41,880 bases of DNA from Candidatus Endomicrobiellum cryptotermitis (GTDB taxonomy: Bacteria > Elusimicrobiota > Endomicrobiia > Endomicrobiales > Endomicrobiaceae). The stretch is from assembly GCA_031257835.1 (NCBI GenBank), contig JAIRNY010000027.1, positions 1 through 41,880 of the forward strand. Direction: 5' to 3'. Positions 1 to 7,987 of this stretch are shown here, piece by piece (position 1 is the first letter of the stretch; the number at the start of each line of letters is the position of its first letter). The translations under genes and the position numbers were made by a program. Under the pieces are notes generated by a model. The model made no database searches. It saw only the letters and a program-made list of their open reading frames with translations, and was not told the DNA's origin.

Positions 1-110
1 TGGAGATAGAGTTGCTAATGGAGGTAGCGATGGAACCGCAGTTAAGGTTTGCAATAAGAGAGGGAGGAAGAACTGTAGGTTCTGGCGTTGTTACTGAAAT
101 CCTACACTAA
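1..110 (+). CDS. tuf: Elongation factor Tu, C-terminal end (partial)
   Basis: Reading from base 3, the last 35 residues match the C-terminal beta-barrel of EF-Tu, including the segment [16 protein letters not shown] just before the stop at 108-110. EF-Tu carries aminoacyl-tRNA to the ribosome in the cytoplasm as a GTPase; the GTP-binding part lies outside the window. The terminal residues TEILH differ from the usual short tail, which is normal variation. Its place directly before rpsJ is the classic str-to-S10 junction, so the 105-bp gap that follows may carry the S10 promoter. Identity is secure although only the end is visible. Confidence 0.93.
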   Translation, partial: EIELLMEVAMEPQLRFAIREGGRTVGSGVVTEILH

Positions 111-215
111 CTCAAGGGAATGTGAGATAAGCACTCTGTTTGACTTTTAAATGTTTTTATTTATGTAAATTATATAATAAAGAATGTATAATCAAAATAA
201 ATAGGATTAAAATTT
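111..215 (+). promoter_or_regulatory. tuf-rpsJ gap with possible S10 promoter
   Basis: This 105-bp gap is very AT-rich. Two TATAAT hexamers occur, at 173-178 and 187-192, the second preceded by TG. A TTGACT hexamer at 140-145 lies 27 bp upstream of the first, too far for a standard sigma-70 pair, and no good -35 box sits at 16-18 bp from either. A weak ribosome site (AGGAT, 203-207) precedes the rpsJ ATG at 216. A promoter here is plausible but not demonstrated. Confidence 0.3.
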
Positions 216-557
216 ATGGTAAATGAAAAGACACTACAAAATCAAGATTTAAGAATCAAGTTACAGGCGTACGATCATAAAATGTTGGACGATTTTCTTG
301 CTAAAATAGTAGAAACTGCAAGACGTACGGGTGTATCTATAACAGGTCCTGTACTTTTGCCTACAAGCATAAAAAAGTATACAGTTAACAGGTCTGTTCA
401 CACGAACAAAAAATCTCGTGAGCAGTTCGAAATGAGAATTCATAGAAGATTAGTAGACATTCGTGAACCTTCCAGCAGCACAGTAGAAGAACTTCAAAAA
501 TTAGACTCGCCTGCTGGCGTGGATATTGAAATTAAGTACAAGGAAGTTCGTAGATAG
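216..557 (+). CDS. rpsJ: 30S ribosomal protein S10
   Basis: S10 sits in the 30S head and in many bacteria also partners NusB in antitermination. The protein is 113 residues against the usual 100-105; about nine extra residues sit at the N-terminus before the conserved LRIKLQAYDH start of the fold. The motif TGVSITGPVLLPT, the VHTNKKSREQFEMR loop and the C-terminal GVDIEIK strand are all typical. It heads the S10 cluster. The ATG at 216 follows a weak AGGAT site, and no in-frame alternative near the fold start looks better. Identity is secure; the N-terminal extension is the only uncertainty. Confidence 0.96.
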   Translation: MVNEKTLQNQDLRIKLQAYDHKMLDDFLAKIVETARRTGVSITGPVLLPTSIKKYTVNRSVHTNKKSREQFEMRIHRRLVDIREPSSSTVEELQKLDSPAGVDIEIKYKEVRR

Positions 558-599
558 GCTTTAAAATTAATTAAAATATTTAAATCGTAGAGAGAAAAT

Positions 600-1271
600 A
601 TGTTAAAATCGATTATTGGTAAAAAAGTAGGCATGGCTCAGGTTTTTGACGATAAAGGAAACCTTATACCTCTAACGGTAGTAGAAGCTGGCCCTTGCGT
701 TGTTGTAGGTGTACGTACAGTAGAAAAAGACGGTTATAATGCTGTACAGCTTGGTTTTGGAAATGTTAAGGGAAAAAATCTTAACAAGTCTTTGAAAGGT
801 TTTTTTAAAAAAAACAAAGTTGAACCTAAAAAAATTATAAAGGAGTTTAGAGTTCAAAATGTTAAAGACTTTGCAGTAGGACAGGAAATAAAGGCAGATA
901 TTTTCAAAGTTGGAGACTATGTAGATGTTTGCGCTTTAACAAAAGGTAAAGGCTATGCTGGCGTTATAAAAAGGCACAACTTTGGTATGCAACCAACAAC
1001 TCGTGGTCAATCAGACAGAACACGTGCCAGAGGTTCTAGCGGTGGCCAAGGTCCTCAAAGAGTTTTAAAAGGGATGAGAATGTCTGGACATTTAGGTAAC
1101 GAATATGTTACAATACAAAAATTGCGTGTTGTGAATGTTGACTCACAAAAAAATGTTTTGCTTATTAAAGGGGCAGTACCTGCTGTAAAAACAGGGACAT
1201 TGTTTATAAGCAATACAGTTAAGAAAATTCCCGTTGTTGTGGAAGTAAAAACTAAAGCTAAAAAGAAATGA
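600..1271 (+). CDS. rplC: 50S ribosomal protein L3
   Basis: L3 is an early-assembly 50S protein whose long loop reaches towards the peptidyl transferase centre. The 223-residue protein starts with the usual IGKKVGMAQVFD block and contains the diagnostic loop RHNFGMQPTTRGQSDRTRARGS, followed by a GMRMSGHLGNE segment. It has a lysine-rich tail (KTKAKKK). Length is slightly above the family norm of 205-215 because of this tail. The ATG at 600 follows AGAGAG. It ends with TGA, one of several genes here showing that UGA is a normal stop. An unusually long 101-bp gap with inverted repeats separates it from rplD. Confidence 0.96.
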   Translation: MLKSIIGKKVGMAQVFDDKGNLIPLTVVEAGPCVVVGVRTVEKDGYNAVQLGFGNVKGKNLNKSLKGFFKKNKVEPKKIIKEFRVQNVKDFAVGQEIKADIFKVGDYVDVCALTKGKGYAGVIKRHNFGMQPTTRGQSDRTRARGSSGGQGPQRVLKGMRMSGHLGNEYVTIQKLRVVNVDSQKNVLLIKGAVPAVKTGTLFISNTVKKIPVVVEVKTKAKKK

Positions 1272-1284
1272 TTTAGTTTATATT

Positions 1285-1347
1285 TGCTTTTTACAAAAAG
1301 CAGTCTTTATATATAGAATTTATTAAATATCTATTTAGACTTTTTGT
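1285..1347 (+). repeat. Nested inverted repeats in the rplC-rplD gap
   Basis: A compact inverted repeat, TGCTTTT/AAAAGCA, occupies 1285-1302 with a four-base loop. A larger imperfect one pairs ACAAAAAG at 1293-1300 with CTTTTTGT at 1340-1347 and continues inwards through GTCT/AGAC with small bulges. The two structures share bases and so are mutually exclusive. The stem is too weak and AT-rich to call a factor-independent terminator with confidence. Attenuation or mRNA processing between L3 and L4 is possible. Confidence 0.5.
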
Positions 1348-1372
1348 TTTTCTAATAGGATAGAGAGAGAAA

Positions 1373-1993
1373 ATGGAAACAATAGTTTATGACGCAAAAG
1401 GACAGGAGAAAGGGAAAATAGAGCTTCCTTCTTTTTTTGGTACAGAGGTTTCTAGTATTCTTTTGCATGAGATCACGACAGCATACTTGAATAATCAGAG
1501 GTCAGGTATGCACAAAACAAAAACAAGAGGAGAAGTGTCTTTTTCTGGAGCAAAACCTTGGAAACAAAAAGGTACAGGAAATGCCCGTGCAGGACAAAAA
1601 AATTCTCCTTTGTGGAAAAAAGGTGGCATAATTTTTGGACCACTACCTAGAGATTATTATACAAAAATGTCAAAACAAAAAAAGAAAGCTTCTTTAAGCA
1701 TGGCATTTTCTGCTCAGCTTCAAAATGGCAATATAATGGTTGTAGATTCTATAAAATTAGAAAAAATTAAAACAAAAAAAGTAGCCGAGATTTTAAAAAA
1801 TCTTAAAGTTGAAGGTAAAAAAATAGTTTTTGCAATTGCTAATGATGCAGATTTTAAAGTTGCATCAAAAAATATAAAAAATGTTATAGTTGAAAATATA
1901 AAAAATGTTAACGCATATCAAATTCTGTGGGCAGATAAAGTGGTTCTTACGCCTGAAGCTATTGATTTAATAAAAGAAAGGCAGTCTGCATAG
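1373..1993 (+). CDS. rplD: 50S ribosomal protein L4
   Basis: L4 is a primary 23S rRNA binder; its extended loop lines the peptide exit tunnel, and in some bacteria it represses its own operon. The 206-residue sequence has the family start (YDAKGQEKGKIELPS) and the tunnel loop with GAKPWKQKGTGNARAG followed by WKKGGIIFGP. The C-terminal Rossmann-like part (VVLTPEAIDLIKERQ) is normal. The ATG at 1373 is preceded by AGAGAGAG. Whether this L4 autoregulates through the structured upstream gap cannot be read from sequence. Identity is secure. Confidence 0.96.
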   Translation: METIVYDAKGQEKGKIELPSFFGTEVSSILLHEITTAYLNNQRSGMHKTKTRGEVSFSGAKPWKQKGTGNARAGQKNSPLWKKGGIIFGPLPRDYYTKMSKQKKKASLSMAFSAQLQNGNIMVVDSIKLEKIKTKKVAEILKNLKVEGKKIVFAIANDADFKVASKNIKNVIVENIKNVNAYQILWADKVVLTPEAIDLIKERQSA

Positions 1994-2024
1994 TTTGGAT
2001 ATCTTTTGTTATTTAGGAATAAAA

Positions 2025-2312
2025 ATGGATATTAGAAACATTATTAAAAGGCCGATAGTAACTGAAAAAGCTTCACTTTTAAAAGAAAAAAATAATAAGT
2101 ACACTTTTGTTGTAGACAAAGCCGCAAACAAGTTTCAAATAAAGCAGGCTGTAGAATCCTTGTTTAACGTTAGAGTAGAAAGTGTGCATACTGCAAACTG
2201 TGCAGGTAAAAGTAAAAGAATAGGTGCTCACCCTGGTTATAAAAACGATTGGAAAAAAGCAATAGTAAAACTTAGTGAGGGTCAAGAAATTCAAATGGTC
2301 GAAGAAGCCTAG
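2025..2312 (+). CDS. rplW: 50S ribosomal protein L23
   Basis: L23 lies at the exit of the peptide tunnel and is the docking site for trigger factor and the signal recognition particle. I start it at the ATG at 2025, giving 95 residues beginning MDIRNIIKRPIVTEKAS; AGGA about seven bases upstream supports this. A TTG at 1995 would add ten residues unlike any L23 and has no ribosome site. The motif KAANKFQIKQAVESLFNV and the KKAIVKLSEGQEI tail are standard. It follows rplD by about 30 bp in the usual S10 order. Confidence 0.95.
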   Translation: MDIRNIIKRPIVTEKASLLKEKNNKYTFVVDKAANKFQIKQAVESLFNVRVESVHTANCAGKSKRIGAHPGYKNDWKKAIVKLSEGQEIQMVEEA

Positions 2313-2419
2313 TTTAGGCGAAGTTAATTTTTAGTAAAAGTAAATAAATTTGCTTTACTAAAGAAGTAAATATGGGCAAGTAAAATTATTTTATGCTAGC
2401 CCGATACCAGGAAAACATA

Positions 2420-3253
2420 ATGCCAATTAAAATATTTAAACCGTATACGCAGTCTAGAAGGCAAATGTCTGTATCAGATTTTTCAGATATTACAAAAACA
2501 AAACCAGAAAAATCGTTAACAAGAATTATAAAGAAAAAAAGTGGCCGCAACAATACTGGGCAAGTAATGGTACGCTTTAGAGGTGGTGGCCACAAAAGAT
2601 TTTATAGAATTATAGATTTTAAAAGAGATAAATTTGATATTCCAGCCAAAGTTGTTGCAATTGAATACGATCCTAACCGTTCAAGCAGAATAGCGCTTCT
2701 GCAATATCAGGACGGAGAAAAAAGATATATAATACAGCCTGTAGGTGTAAAAATTGGAGACACCTTGGTTTCCGGACCGGATGCCGAGATAAAACCAGGT
2801 AATGCTCTTCCTCTTACAAATATTCCTGTAGGTACTTTTATACATAACTTAGAACTTGCAGTAGGCAAAGGTGCACAGCTTGTGCGTTCAGCAGGTGCAG
2901 CTGCACAGCTTTTAGCAAAAGAAGGCGAATATGCTCACATAAGAATGCCTTCTGGCGAGATAAGGCTTATCCGAGTAAACTGCTATGCTACTGTTGGACA
3001 GGTAGGCAATTTGGCCCACGAAAATATTACGATAGGCTCTGCAGGAAGAAATCGCCATATGGGCAAAAAACCTCATGTGCGCGGAACTGCAATGAACTCT
3101 GTTGACCATCCTCACGGAGGCGGTAGAGGTAGATCTAAGGGTAACAACCAACCTAGAAGCCCTTGGAACCAGCCTGCTAAAGGTTTTAAAACAAGACCTA
3201 AAAAGATTTGGGACTGGGTAATAGTAAGCCATCGTAAGAAGGCTAAGAAGTAA
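2420..3253 (+). CDS. rplB: 50S ribosomal protein L2
   Basis: L2 is needed for subunit association and the architecture of the peptidyl transferase region. I choose the ATG at 2420, which gives 277 residues starting [14 protein letters not shown] as in other L2 proteins; CAGGAAA lies 6-12 bases upstream. An upstream TTG at 2393 would add nine atypical residues. Visible landmarks are the RFRGGGHKR block, [13 protein letters not shown], and the highly conserved [12 protein letters not shown] segment carrying the functional histidine. The tail is lysine-rich. Identity is secure. Confidence 0.96.
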   Translation: MPIKIFKPYTQSRRQMSVSDFSDITKTKPEKSLTRIIKKKSGRNNTGQVMVRFRGGGHKRFYRIIDFKRDKFDIPAKVVAIEYDPNRSSRIALLQYQDGEKRYIIQPVGVKIGDTLVSGPDAEIKPGNALPLTNIPVGTFIHNLELAVGKGAQLVRSAGAAAQLLAKEGEYAHIRMPSGEIRLIRVNCYATVGQVGNLAHENITIGSAGRNRHMGKKPHVRGTAMNSVDHPHGGGRGRSKGNNQPRSPWNQPAKGFKTRPKKIWDWVIVSHRKKAKK

Positions 3254-3269
3254 TCGGAGGAAATAATAG

Positions 3270-3554
3270 ATGAGTCGTTCAACAAAAAAAGGCCCTTACG
3301 TAGACGCAAAACTTTTAAAAAAACTGCAAAAGCTTAATGAAGAGGGAAATAAAAAAGTTATAAAAACTTGGGCAAGATCTTGCACTATAACCCCGGAATT
3401 TGTAGGACACACAATAGCAATACATAATGGAAAAAAGTTTCTTCCTATATTTATTTCCGAACAAATGGTAGGGCATAAGTTAGGAGAGTTTTCCCCAACC
3501 AGAGTTTTTAAAGGTCATGGCGGTATGACAAAACAAGAAACGTCGCTTACGTAA
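3270..3554 (+). CDS. rpsS: 30S ribosomal protein S19
   Basis: S19 binds 16S rRNA in the 30S head with S13 and touches the A-site region. The 94-residue sequence begins [15 protein letters not shown] and holds the signature block [19 protein letters not shown], then [13 protein letters not shown]. Length is normal. The ATG at 3270 has a strong GGAGG site upstream. It lies 16 bp after rplB, so the two are surely cotranscribed; a 96-bp gap follows before rplV. Confidence 0.96.
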   Translation: MSRSTKKGPYVDAKLLKKLQKLNEEGNKKVIKTWARSCTITPEFVGHTIAIHNGKKFLPIFISEQMVGHKLGEFSPTRVFKGHGGMTKQETSLT

Positions 3555-3573
3555 ATAGTATTTGTGATGTGTG

Positions 3574-3592
3574 TTGTTGTGTTTAACAACAA
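3574..3592 (+). repeat. Small hairpin in the rpsS-rplV gap
   Basis: TTGTTGT at 3574-3580 pairs with ACAACAA at 3586-3592 around a five-base loop. A looser partner pair (CAACATTTAC with GTAATTGTTG) lies just downstream, before the rplV ribosome site. No T-run follows, so it is not a clear terminator. Function is unknown. Confidence 0.45.
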
Positions 3593-3650
3593 GAAATATC
3601 CAACATTTACAAGTTAAGTAATTGTTGAACAAGAAAAAAAGGATACAAAG

Positions 3651-4046
3651 ATGCAAGCAAAGGCAACAGCGAAATTCGTTAGATATACTCCAAGAAAAGT
3701 TAATCAGGTGCTAACACTTATAAGAAATAAAAAGGTGGAGAAAGCGTTTGAAGTTCTTTCTTTTTCCCCTAAATCTGCTGCAACGCTTGTTACTAAAGTT
3801 TTAAAAAGCGCAACAGCTAATTCAGGCAAACTTAAAGATTATTCAAATCTTAAAGTAAAAGAAGCTTGGGTAGGTAATGGTCCTATTTTAAAGAGAATGC
3901 GACCAGGTCCTCAAGGACGAGGCCTACCTATAAAAAAAAGAACATCTCATCTTACTATAGTAATTACAGATGCTGGTGTTGCAGGGACAAGAAAGAAAAA
4001 GATTACCAAAAGTGCGAATGTAAGTAAAGAAACGCAAGTAAAGTAA
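3651..4046 (+). CDS. rplV: 50S ribosomal protein L22
   Basis: L22 assembles onto 23S rRNA and its hairpin narrows the exit tunnel, a known place for macrolide-resistance changes. The sequence starts with ATAKFVRYTPRKVNQV and contains the hairpin region VGNGPILKRMRPGPQGRG followed by IKKRTSHLTIVI. At 131 residues it is about 20 longer than usual; the surplus is a basic, low-complexity C-terminal tail (from RKKKITKSANV to the end) that probably lies on the ribosome surface. The ATG at 3651 follows an AAAGGAT site. Identity is secure. Confidence 0.95.
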   Translation: MQAKATAKFVRYTPRKVNQVLTLIRNKKVEKAFEVLSFSPKSAATLVTKVLKSATANSGKLKDYSNLKVKEAWVGNGPILKRMRPGPQGRGLPIKKRTSHLTIVITDAGVAGTRKKKITKSANVSKETQVK

Positions 4047-4072
4047 GATAAAAAACTAGGAAAGGTATAAAA

Positions 4073-4753
4073 ATGGGTCAAAAAATACATCCCAAAAGTG
4101 TAAGATTAGGATATATTAAAGATTGGGAATCTAAATGGTTTAGCTTAAAAGAGATGCCTAATTTTATAGTAGAAGATCGTAGTTTAAGAGTTTATTTAAA
4201 AAATTGCCTCAAGTTAGCTTCTGTGTCTAAAATTGTTATTGAAAGGCCTGGGAAGTACATATGTGTTAACATCTATACAGCGCGTCCTGGCATTGTTATT
4301 GGCAAAGGTGGCCAGGGCATAGAAAATTTAAGAAAAGATATTGAATCTATGACGTCAAAGAAAAGTTTTGTAAACGTTATGGAAATAAAAAAACCTGAGC
4401 TAGATGCTCAACTTGCTGCTGAAGGTATTGCCTTTCAGTTACAGAAACAAATTGCTTTTAGAAGAGCAATGAAAAAGACTATAGAAAAAGCTATGTCTGC
4501 AGGTGCTTGTGGTATAAAAGTTATGGTTTCTGGCAGACTTGGCGGCGCTGAAATTGCAAGGACTGAATGGCTAAAAGAGGGTAGAATTCCTTTGCAGACT
4601 TTTAGAGCTGACATTGACTATGGTTTTGCTGAAAGTTATACGACAATGGGACAAATTGGTGTAAAAGTTTGGATATTCAAGAAAGAACTTTTTAAAAAGA
4701 CTACTAAAGACTTGATTGAAGAAGCCAAACTTGTTGAAGTGCCTTTAGCATAA
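4073..4753 (+). CDS. rpsC: 30S ribosomal protein S3
   Basis: S3 forms part of the mRNA entry channel and contributes to ribosomal helicase activity. The 226-residue protein begins [20 protein letters not shown], has a KH-type RNA-binding domain with the GxxG loop in [14 protein letters not shown] (around residue 75), and a C-terminal domain with [13 protein letters not shown] and KVWIFKKE. Length and order are ordinary. The ATG at 4073 has AGGAAAGG upstream. It follows rplV by 26 bp and precedes rplP in the standard arrangement. Confidence 0.96.
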   Translation: MGQKIHPKSVRLGYIKDWESKWFSLKEMPNFIVEDRSLRVYLKNCLKLASVSKIVIERPGKYICVNIYTARPGIVIGKGGQGIENLRKDIESMTSKKSFVNVMEIKKPELDAQLAAEGIAFQLQKQIAFRRAMKKTIEKAMSAGACGIKVMVSGRLGGAEIARTEWLKEGRIPLQTFRADIDYGFAESYTTMGQIGVKVWIFKKELFKKTTKDLIEEAKLVEVPLA

Positions 4754-4818
4754 ATGGAAGTTTCTAAAAACAAAAAAACCTCTAAATAATTTAAGATATA
4801 AAGACTAAAGGAATTGAT

Positions 4819-5232
4819 ATGTTGATGCCAAAAAGAGTTAAATATAGAAAGACACATAGAGGAAGAATGAAGGGAAAAGCTAAAGGAGGCACTTATTTAG
4901 TTTTTGGTAAATATGGTCTTCAAGCTCTTGAACCTGTATGGATAAATAGTAATCAGATAGAAGCTGCTCGTGTAACACTTACAAGATTTACAAAGAAAGG
5001 TGGAAAAGTTTGGATCAGAATATTCCCTGATAAACCAATCACTAAAAAACCTGCTGAAACGAGAATGGGTAAAGGTAAAGGCGATCCACAATTTTGGGTT
5101 GCGGTTGTAAAGCCTGGCAGAGTAATGTTTGAAATGGAAGGTCTTCCGGAAGTTGAAGCACGTAAAGCTTTAAAGCTTGCGTCAAACAAACTCCCTATAC
5201 ATACAAAAATTTTAGTTAGAACTGATATTTGA
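4819..5232 (+). CDS. rplP: 50S ribosomal protein L16
   Basis: L16 organises the A-site and aminoacyl-tRNA binding region of the 50S subunit. The 137-residue sequence starts [19 protein letters not shown], a widespread L16 start, and includes [13 protein letters not shown], the [20 protein letters not shown] segment and the [15 protein letters not shown]-like tail (here [14 protein letters not shown]). The AAAGGA site at 4807-4812 sits at good spacing from the ATG at 4819. Its TGA stop overlaps the ribosome site of rpmC, which suggests translational coupling. Confidence 0.96.
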   Translation: MLMPKRVKYRKTHRGRMKGKAKGGTYLVFGKYGLQALEPVWINSNQIEAARVTLTRFTKKGGKVWIRIFPDKPITKKPAETRMGKGKGDPQFWVAVVKPGRVMFEMEGLPEVEARKALKLASNKLPIHTKILVRTDI

Positions 5233-5239
5233 GGCTATG

Positions 5240-5443
5240 ATGAAAAGTAAAAATTGGAACGAAACAAAAAATATGACAGAGGCTGAACTTTCTGTAAAGC
5301 TTAGCCAATTACAGGACAAACTTTTTAGGTTAAAATTTCGTCATCAAACAGCGCCTGTAAAGAACCCTCTAGAAATTAGAGGAATGAGAAGAGATATTGC
5401 AAGAATTAAAACTTTGGTTAATCAAAAAAAGAAAAGAGTCTAA
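5240..5443 (+). CDS. rpmC: 50S ribosomal protein L29
   Basis: L29 is a small helical protein beside L23 at the tunnel exit. Two ATGs stand in tandem at 5237 and 5240; I take 5240 because the TGAGG site at 5230-5234, which overlaps the rplP stop, is five bases from it and only two from the other. The protein is then 67 residues. The helical hairpin with KLSQLQDKLFRLKFRHQT and the RRDIARIKTLVNQKK end are diagnostic. The overlap of stop codon and ribosome site implies coupling to rplP. Confidence 0.93.
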   Translation: MKSKNWNETKNMTEAELSVKLSQLQDKLFRLKFRHQTAPVKNPLEIRGMRRDIARIKTLVNQKKKRV

Positions 5444-5465
5444 ATTAGGCTAATAGGAAGGAATA

Positions 5466-5723
5466 ATGTCACAGGAACGCAATAAACGCAAATGTCGTAC
5501 AGGTATAGTTGTAAGTGATAAAAGCGATAAGACAAGATTGGTTTCTATAGAAAGAACGCAGCGCCACTCCTTATATGACCGTGTGCTTCGCAGGAAAGTT
5601 AAGTTTGTTGTGCACGATGAGAAGAACCTCTCTCATATTGGAGACACGGTTACAATAATGGAATCAAGACCAATGTCAAAAACAAAAAGATGGGTATTGA
5701 TGGGAGTTATAAAAAAACAGTAG
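5466..5723 (+). CDS. rpsQ: 30S ribosomal protein S17
   Basis: S17 is a primary 16S rRNA binding protein with an OB fold that nucleates 30S body assembly. The 85-residue protein shows the CRTGIVVSDKSDKT strand pair, RRKVKFVVHDEKN, and the signature IGDTVTIMESRPMSKTKRW near its end. The ATG at 5466 follows GGAAGGAAT. The gene is 22 bp downstream of rpmC and of normal length. The order rpmC-rpsQ-rplN is as expected at the S10/spc boundary. Confidence 0.96.
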   Translation: MSQERNKRKCRTGIVVSDKSDKTRLVSIERTQRHSLYDRVLRRKVKFVVHDEKNLSHIGDTVTIMESRPMSKTKRWVLMGVIKKQ

Positions 5724-5758
5724 AAATTTAAAAATTAAGTTTATCGAAGGATAATAGA

Positions 5759-6127
5759 ATGATTCAGGAAAGAACTATATTAACCGTAGCAGATAATTCA
5801 GGTGCAAAAAAAATTCGTTGTTTTAGAGTTACAAAAGGTTTAAAACGTCGTTATGCAAGTATTGGGGACGTAATTCACGCTTCAGTACAGGATGCTTTAC
5901 CGCACGGGAATATAAAAAAAGGTGAAGTTGTTAAAGCAGTTGTTGTTCGTACAGTAAAAGAAGTACGTCGTGCTGACGGCACGTATATTAAATTTGACGA
6001 TAACGCTGCTGTAATAATTAACGATGAAGGCGAGCCAAAAGGTACACGTATTTTTGGCCCGGTAGCAAGAGAGCTAAGAGAGAACAATTATCTTAAGATA
6101 ATATCTTTAGCTCCAGAAGTAATTTAA
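5759..6127 (+). CDS. rplN: 50S ribosomal protein L14
   Basis: L14 lies at the subunit interface, contacts 16S rRNA, and is where the silencing factor RsfS docks. The 122-residue sequence opens with [19 protein letters not shown] and contains the conserved [13 protein letters not shown] strand and [19 protein letters not shown], ending [24 protein letters not shown]. Length is exactly the family norm. AAGGAT at about 5747 supports the ATG at 5759. It opens the spc part of the cluster. Identity is secure. Confidence 0.97.
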   Translation: MIQERTILTVADNSGAKKIRCFRVTKGLKRRYASIGDVIHASVQDALPHGNIKKGEVVKAVVVRTVKEVRRADGTYIKFDDNAAVIINDEGEPKGTRIFGPVARELRENNYLKIISLAPEVI

Positions 6128-6209
6128 CCTCTAACTGCTGCTATCTTTTATTTATAGGGATAAGAGTCAAAGAGATAATTTTTAAGCCAAAAACAAACAG
6201 GATATAAAA

Positions 6210-6521
6210 ATGCTTAACATTAAGAAGAAAGACAAAGTTGTAGTATTATCAGGAAAAGACAAAGGTAAAAAGGGAGAAGTTTTTGACGTTTTTCCGGATA
6301 AAGGCAAAGTTATTGTTTCAAAAATAAATTTTGTAAAAAAACATACAAAACCTACTCAAAGGGACGCAGGTGGAATTCGTGAAAAAGAAGCTCCTATTGC
6401 TATAAGTAAGGTTATGCTTATATGTCCAAAGTGTGAGCAAGCTTTAAGGCCTAAATTTGATAAGCTTTCCGATGGTAAAAAAGTAAGGTTATGTCGCAAA
6501 TGTGGAGAAATGTTAATATAA
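6210..6521 (+). CDS. rplX: 50S ribosomal protein L24
   Basis: L24 initiates 50S assembly and carries a KOW RNA-binding motif, visible here as KDKVVVLSGKDKGKKGEV near the N-terminus. The C-terminal third holds two cysteine pairs, CPKC and CRKC, about 24 residues apart, the zinc-ribbon form of L24 found in many lineages. The 103 residues are normal. An ATG at 6210 follows AGGATATAAA. A 146-bp gap containing a large palindromic element separates it from rplE. Confidence 0.96.
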   Translation: MLNIKKKDKVVVLSGKDKGKKGEVFDVFPDKGKVIVSKINFVKKHTKPTQRDAGGIREKEAPIAISKVMLICPKCEQALRPKFDKLSDGKKVRLCRKCGEMLI

Positions 6522-6525
6522 TGTT

Positions 6526-6623
6526 TTGTCTTTTAAATTTTTGCTAAGAAAAACTTTCGTTCATTTGCAGTGCATAGCAAACTTCACTCAGTTTTTCTTA
6601 GTAAAAAGCTTAAAATACTTCGC
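6526..6623 (+). repeat. 98-bp palindromic element, copy 1 (rplX-rplE gap)
   Basis: Perfect 12-bp arms CTAAGAAAAACT at 6544-6555 and its complement at 6590-6601 form a long stem that extends outwards imperfectly to TTTTAA at 6531 and TTAAAA at 6610. An inner TTTGC/GCAAA pair (6564-6568 and 6577-6581) closes the tip. The element shares four ordered blocks with a second element at 11582-11679: TTGTCTTTTA at the left end, TTTCGTT, AAACTTC, and TAAAATACTTCGC at the right end. Both span 98 bp. It looks like a short, non-coding, dispersed repeat of the REP or MITE kind, or a conserved RNA structure; sequence alone cannot decide. Confidence 0.7.
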
Positions 6624-6667
6624 ATTAGGTTGTAAGAAGTAACGAAGAAAGATAAGGGAAGAATAAA

Positions 6668-7222
6668 ATGAATCAACCTCGTTTGAAAAAAATTTATCAA
6701 GAAAATGTTGTAAACGAATTAAAAAAACAGTTTAATTTAAAAAATGCTCATCAAATCCCTAGACTTAGCAAAATTGTTGTTAATATAGGTTTAAGTGAAG
6801 CAAAAGATAATATTAAAGTTTTAGATATTGCTTCTGCAGAACTAGCAGCTATTACAGGCCAAAAACCGTTAATGTGCAGAGCAAAACAATCTATATCTAA
6901 CTTTAAATTACGCCAAGGAATGCCAATAGGCATTAAAGTAACGTTAAGAAATGCAATGATGTATGAATTTTTGGACAGGCTAATAAATGTAGCCATGCCT
7001 CGTATAAGAGACTTTAGAGGCATAGAACCTAACGGCTTTGACAATCACGGGAACTTTAATATGGGTCTTTCAGAGCAGTATATATTCCCAGAAATTAGTG
7101 TTGAAAAGTCAGACAAAACTAGAGGCATGAACATCACAATAGTAACAACAACCAAAAAAAAAGAGCAAGCAAAAGTTTTGTTAGAGGCGCTTGGTATGCC
7201 GTTTAAAGAAAAGAGACAATAA
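6668..7222 (+). CDS. rplE: 50S ribosomal protein L5
   Basis: L5 binds 5S rRNA and forms the central protuberance and an intersubunit bridge. The 184-residue sequence contains IPRLSKIVVNIGLSEAK, the GQKPLMCRAKQSISNFKLRQG-type 5S contact region, LRNAMMYEFLDRLINVAMPRIRDFRG and the FPEISVEK segment. Length is ordinary. An AAGGGAAGAAT site precedes the ATG at 6668. It follows the palindromic element, so any structure there would lie in the 5' region of an rplE message. Confidence 0.96.
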   Translation: MNQPRLKKIYQENVVNELKKQFNLKNAHQIPRLSKIVVNIGLSEAKDNIKVLDIASAELAAITGQKPLMCRAKQSISNFKLRQGMPIGIKVTLRNAMMYEFLDRLINVAMPRIRDFRGIEPNGFDNHGNFNMGLSEQYIFPEISVEKSDKTRGMNITIVTTTKKKEQAKVLLEALGMPFKEKRQ

Positions 7223-7256
7223 ATAGAAACGCAAATAGAGCAAAGGATATTTTTCT

Positions 7257-7442
7257 ATGGCAACAACTTCAGCAGAAGCAAAAATGCGTAAGCCTCAGAA
7301 ATTTGCAACACGGCACAGGAACAGATGTAATTTGTGTGGAAGACCGCGTGGCTTTTACAGAGATTTTGGACTTTGCAGGATATGTTTGCGCAAATTAGCG
7401 CACAATGGTGAAATACCAGGTCTTATAAAATCAAGTTGGTAA
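7257..7442 (+). CDS. rpsZ: 30S ribosomal protein S14, zinc-binding type
   Basis: This is the short 61-residue form of S14 with a zinc site: CNLCGRPRG at about residues 24-32 and CRICLRKLA at about 40-48 supply four cysteines. S14 assembles late into the 30S head. The C-terminal IPGLIKSSW ending is typical of this form. The zinc form is found in Gram-positives and many other phyla and contrasts with the roughly 100-residue form of gamma-proteobacteria. The ATG at 7257 follows AAAGGAT. Identity is secure. Confidence 0.95.
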   Translation: MATTSAEAKMRKPQKFATRHRNRCNLCGRPRGFYRDFGLCRICLRKLAHNGEIPGLIKSSW

Positions 7443-7465
7443 TAATTTAAAAAGAGGTCGGTTTA

Positions 7466-7861
7466 ATGATTACAGATCCAATTTCAGATATGTTTGCACG
7501 TATTCGTAACGCGAATGCAAAATTGCACGAAAAAGTAGATATCCCGTCTTCAAAGCTGAAAATGGAAATAGCTAAAATTTTAAAAGATGAAGGTTATATT
7601 GCAAGTTATAAGAATATTGAAGACAATAAACAGGGCGTTTTAAGAGTTTATCTTAAGTACACTCTAACTGGCAAACAAGTTCTTAAAGGAATAAAAAGAA
7701 TTTCTAAATCCAGTTTAAGGATATACAGAGGGTATGAAGATATGCCAAAATCTGTTGGCGGACTAGGCATTGCTATAGTTTCTACTTCTAAAGGTTTAAT
7801 GACAGACGCAAATGCAAGGAAAGAGAAAGTTGGCGGGGAAGTGTTGGGCTTAGTTTGGTAA
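7466..7861 (+). CDS. rpsH: 30S ribosomal protein S8
   Basis: S8 is a primary 16S rRNA binder and in Escherichia coli represses the spc operon. The 131-residue protein starts [29 protein letters not shown] and ends with the signature [23 protein letters not shown]; the central STSKG turn contacts rRNA. Length is normal. AAGAGG precedes the ATG at 7466. A 126-bp gap with an inverted repeat follows before rplF, which is unusual because these genes are normally close. Confidence 0.96.
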   Translation: MITDPISDMFARIRNANAKLHEKVDIPSSKLKMEIAKILKDEGYIASYKNIEDNKQGVLRVYLKYTLTGKQVLKGIKRISKSSLRIYRGYEDMPKSVGGLGIAIVSTSKGLMTDANARKEKVGGEVLGLVW

Positions 7862-7913
7862 AGATTTTTGTCTTTGCAAGAATTTGGCTCAAAGTGGGGA
7901 CTTGGTTTGAAGT

Positions 7914-7948
7914 TTTGTATTTTATAGTTTAGTTCATAAAAATACAAA
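7914..7948 (+). repeat. Inverted repeat in the rpsH-rplF gap
   Basis: TTTGTATTTT at 7914-7923 pairs perfectly with AAAATACAAA at 7939-7948, leaving a 15-base loop. The stem extends by two more pairs if one base is bulged. It is AT-only apart from two G:C pairs and has no clean T-run after it. Function is unknown; the surrounding 126 bp hold no gene. Confidence 0.45.
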
Positions 7949-7987
7949 TTTATTATTTTGTAAAAAATTTATATTGAGGGTCAAACA

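Noticed and set aside
138-178. TTGACT plus TATAAT as an S10 promoter
   Set aside because: The 27-bp spacing is far outside the 15-19 bp range, so the pair is not counted as a firm promoter.
1995-2024. Longer L23 start at TTG 1995
   Set aside because: The ten extra residues match no L23 and there is no ribosome site; the ATG at 2025 has one.
2393-2419. Longer L2 start at TTG 2393
   Set aside because: The ATG at 2420 begins the conserved [10 protein letters not shown] sequence with a ribosome site; the extension is atypical.
2912-3232. Minus-strand ORF of about 106 codons opposite rplB
   Set aside because: It is a shadow of a highly conserved gene, has no ribosome site and no recognisable protein features. 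Other opposite-strand ORFs across the ribosomal region were dropped for the same reason.
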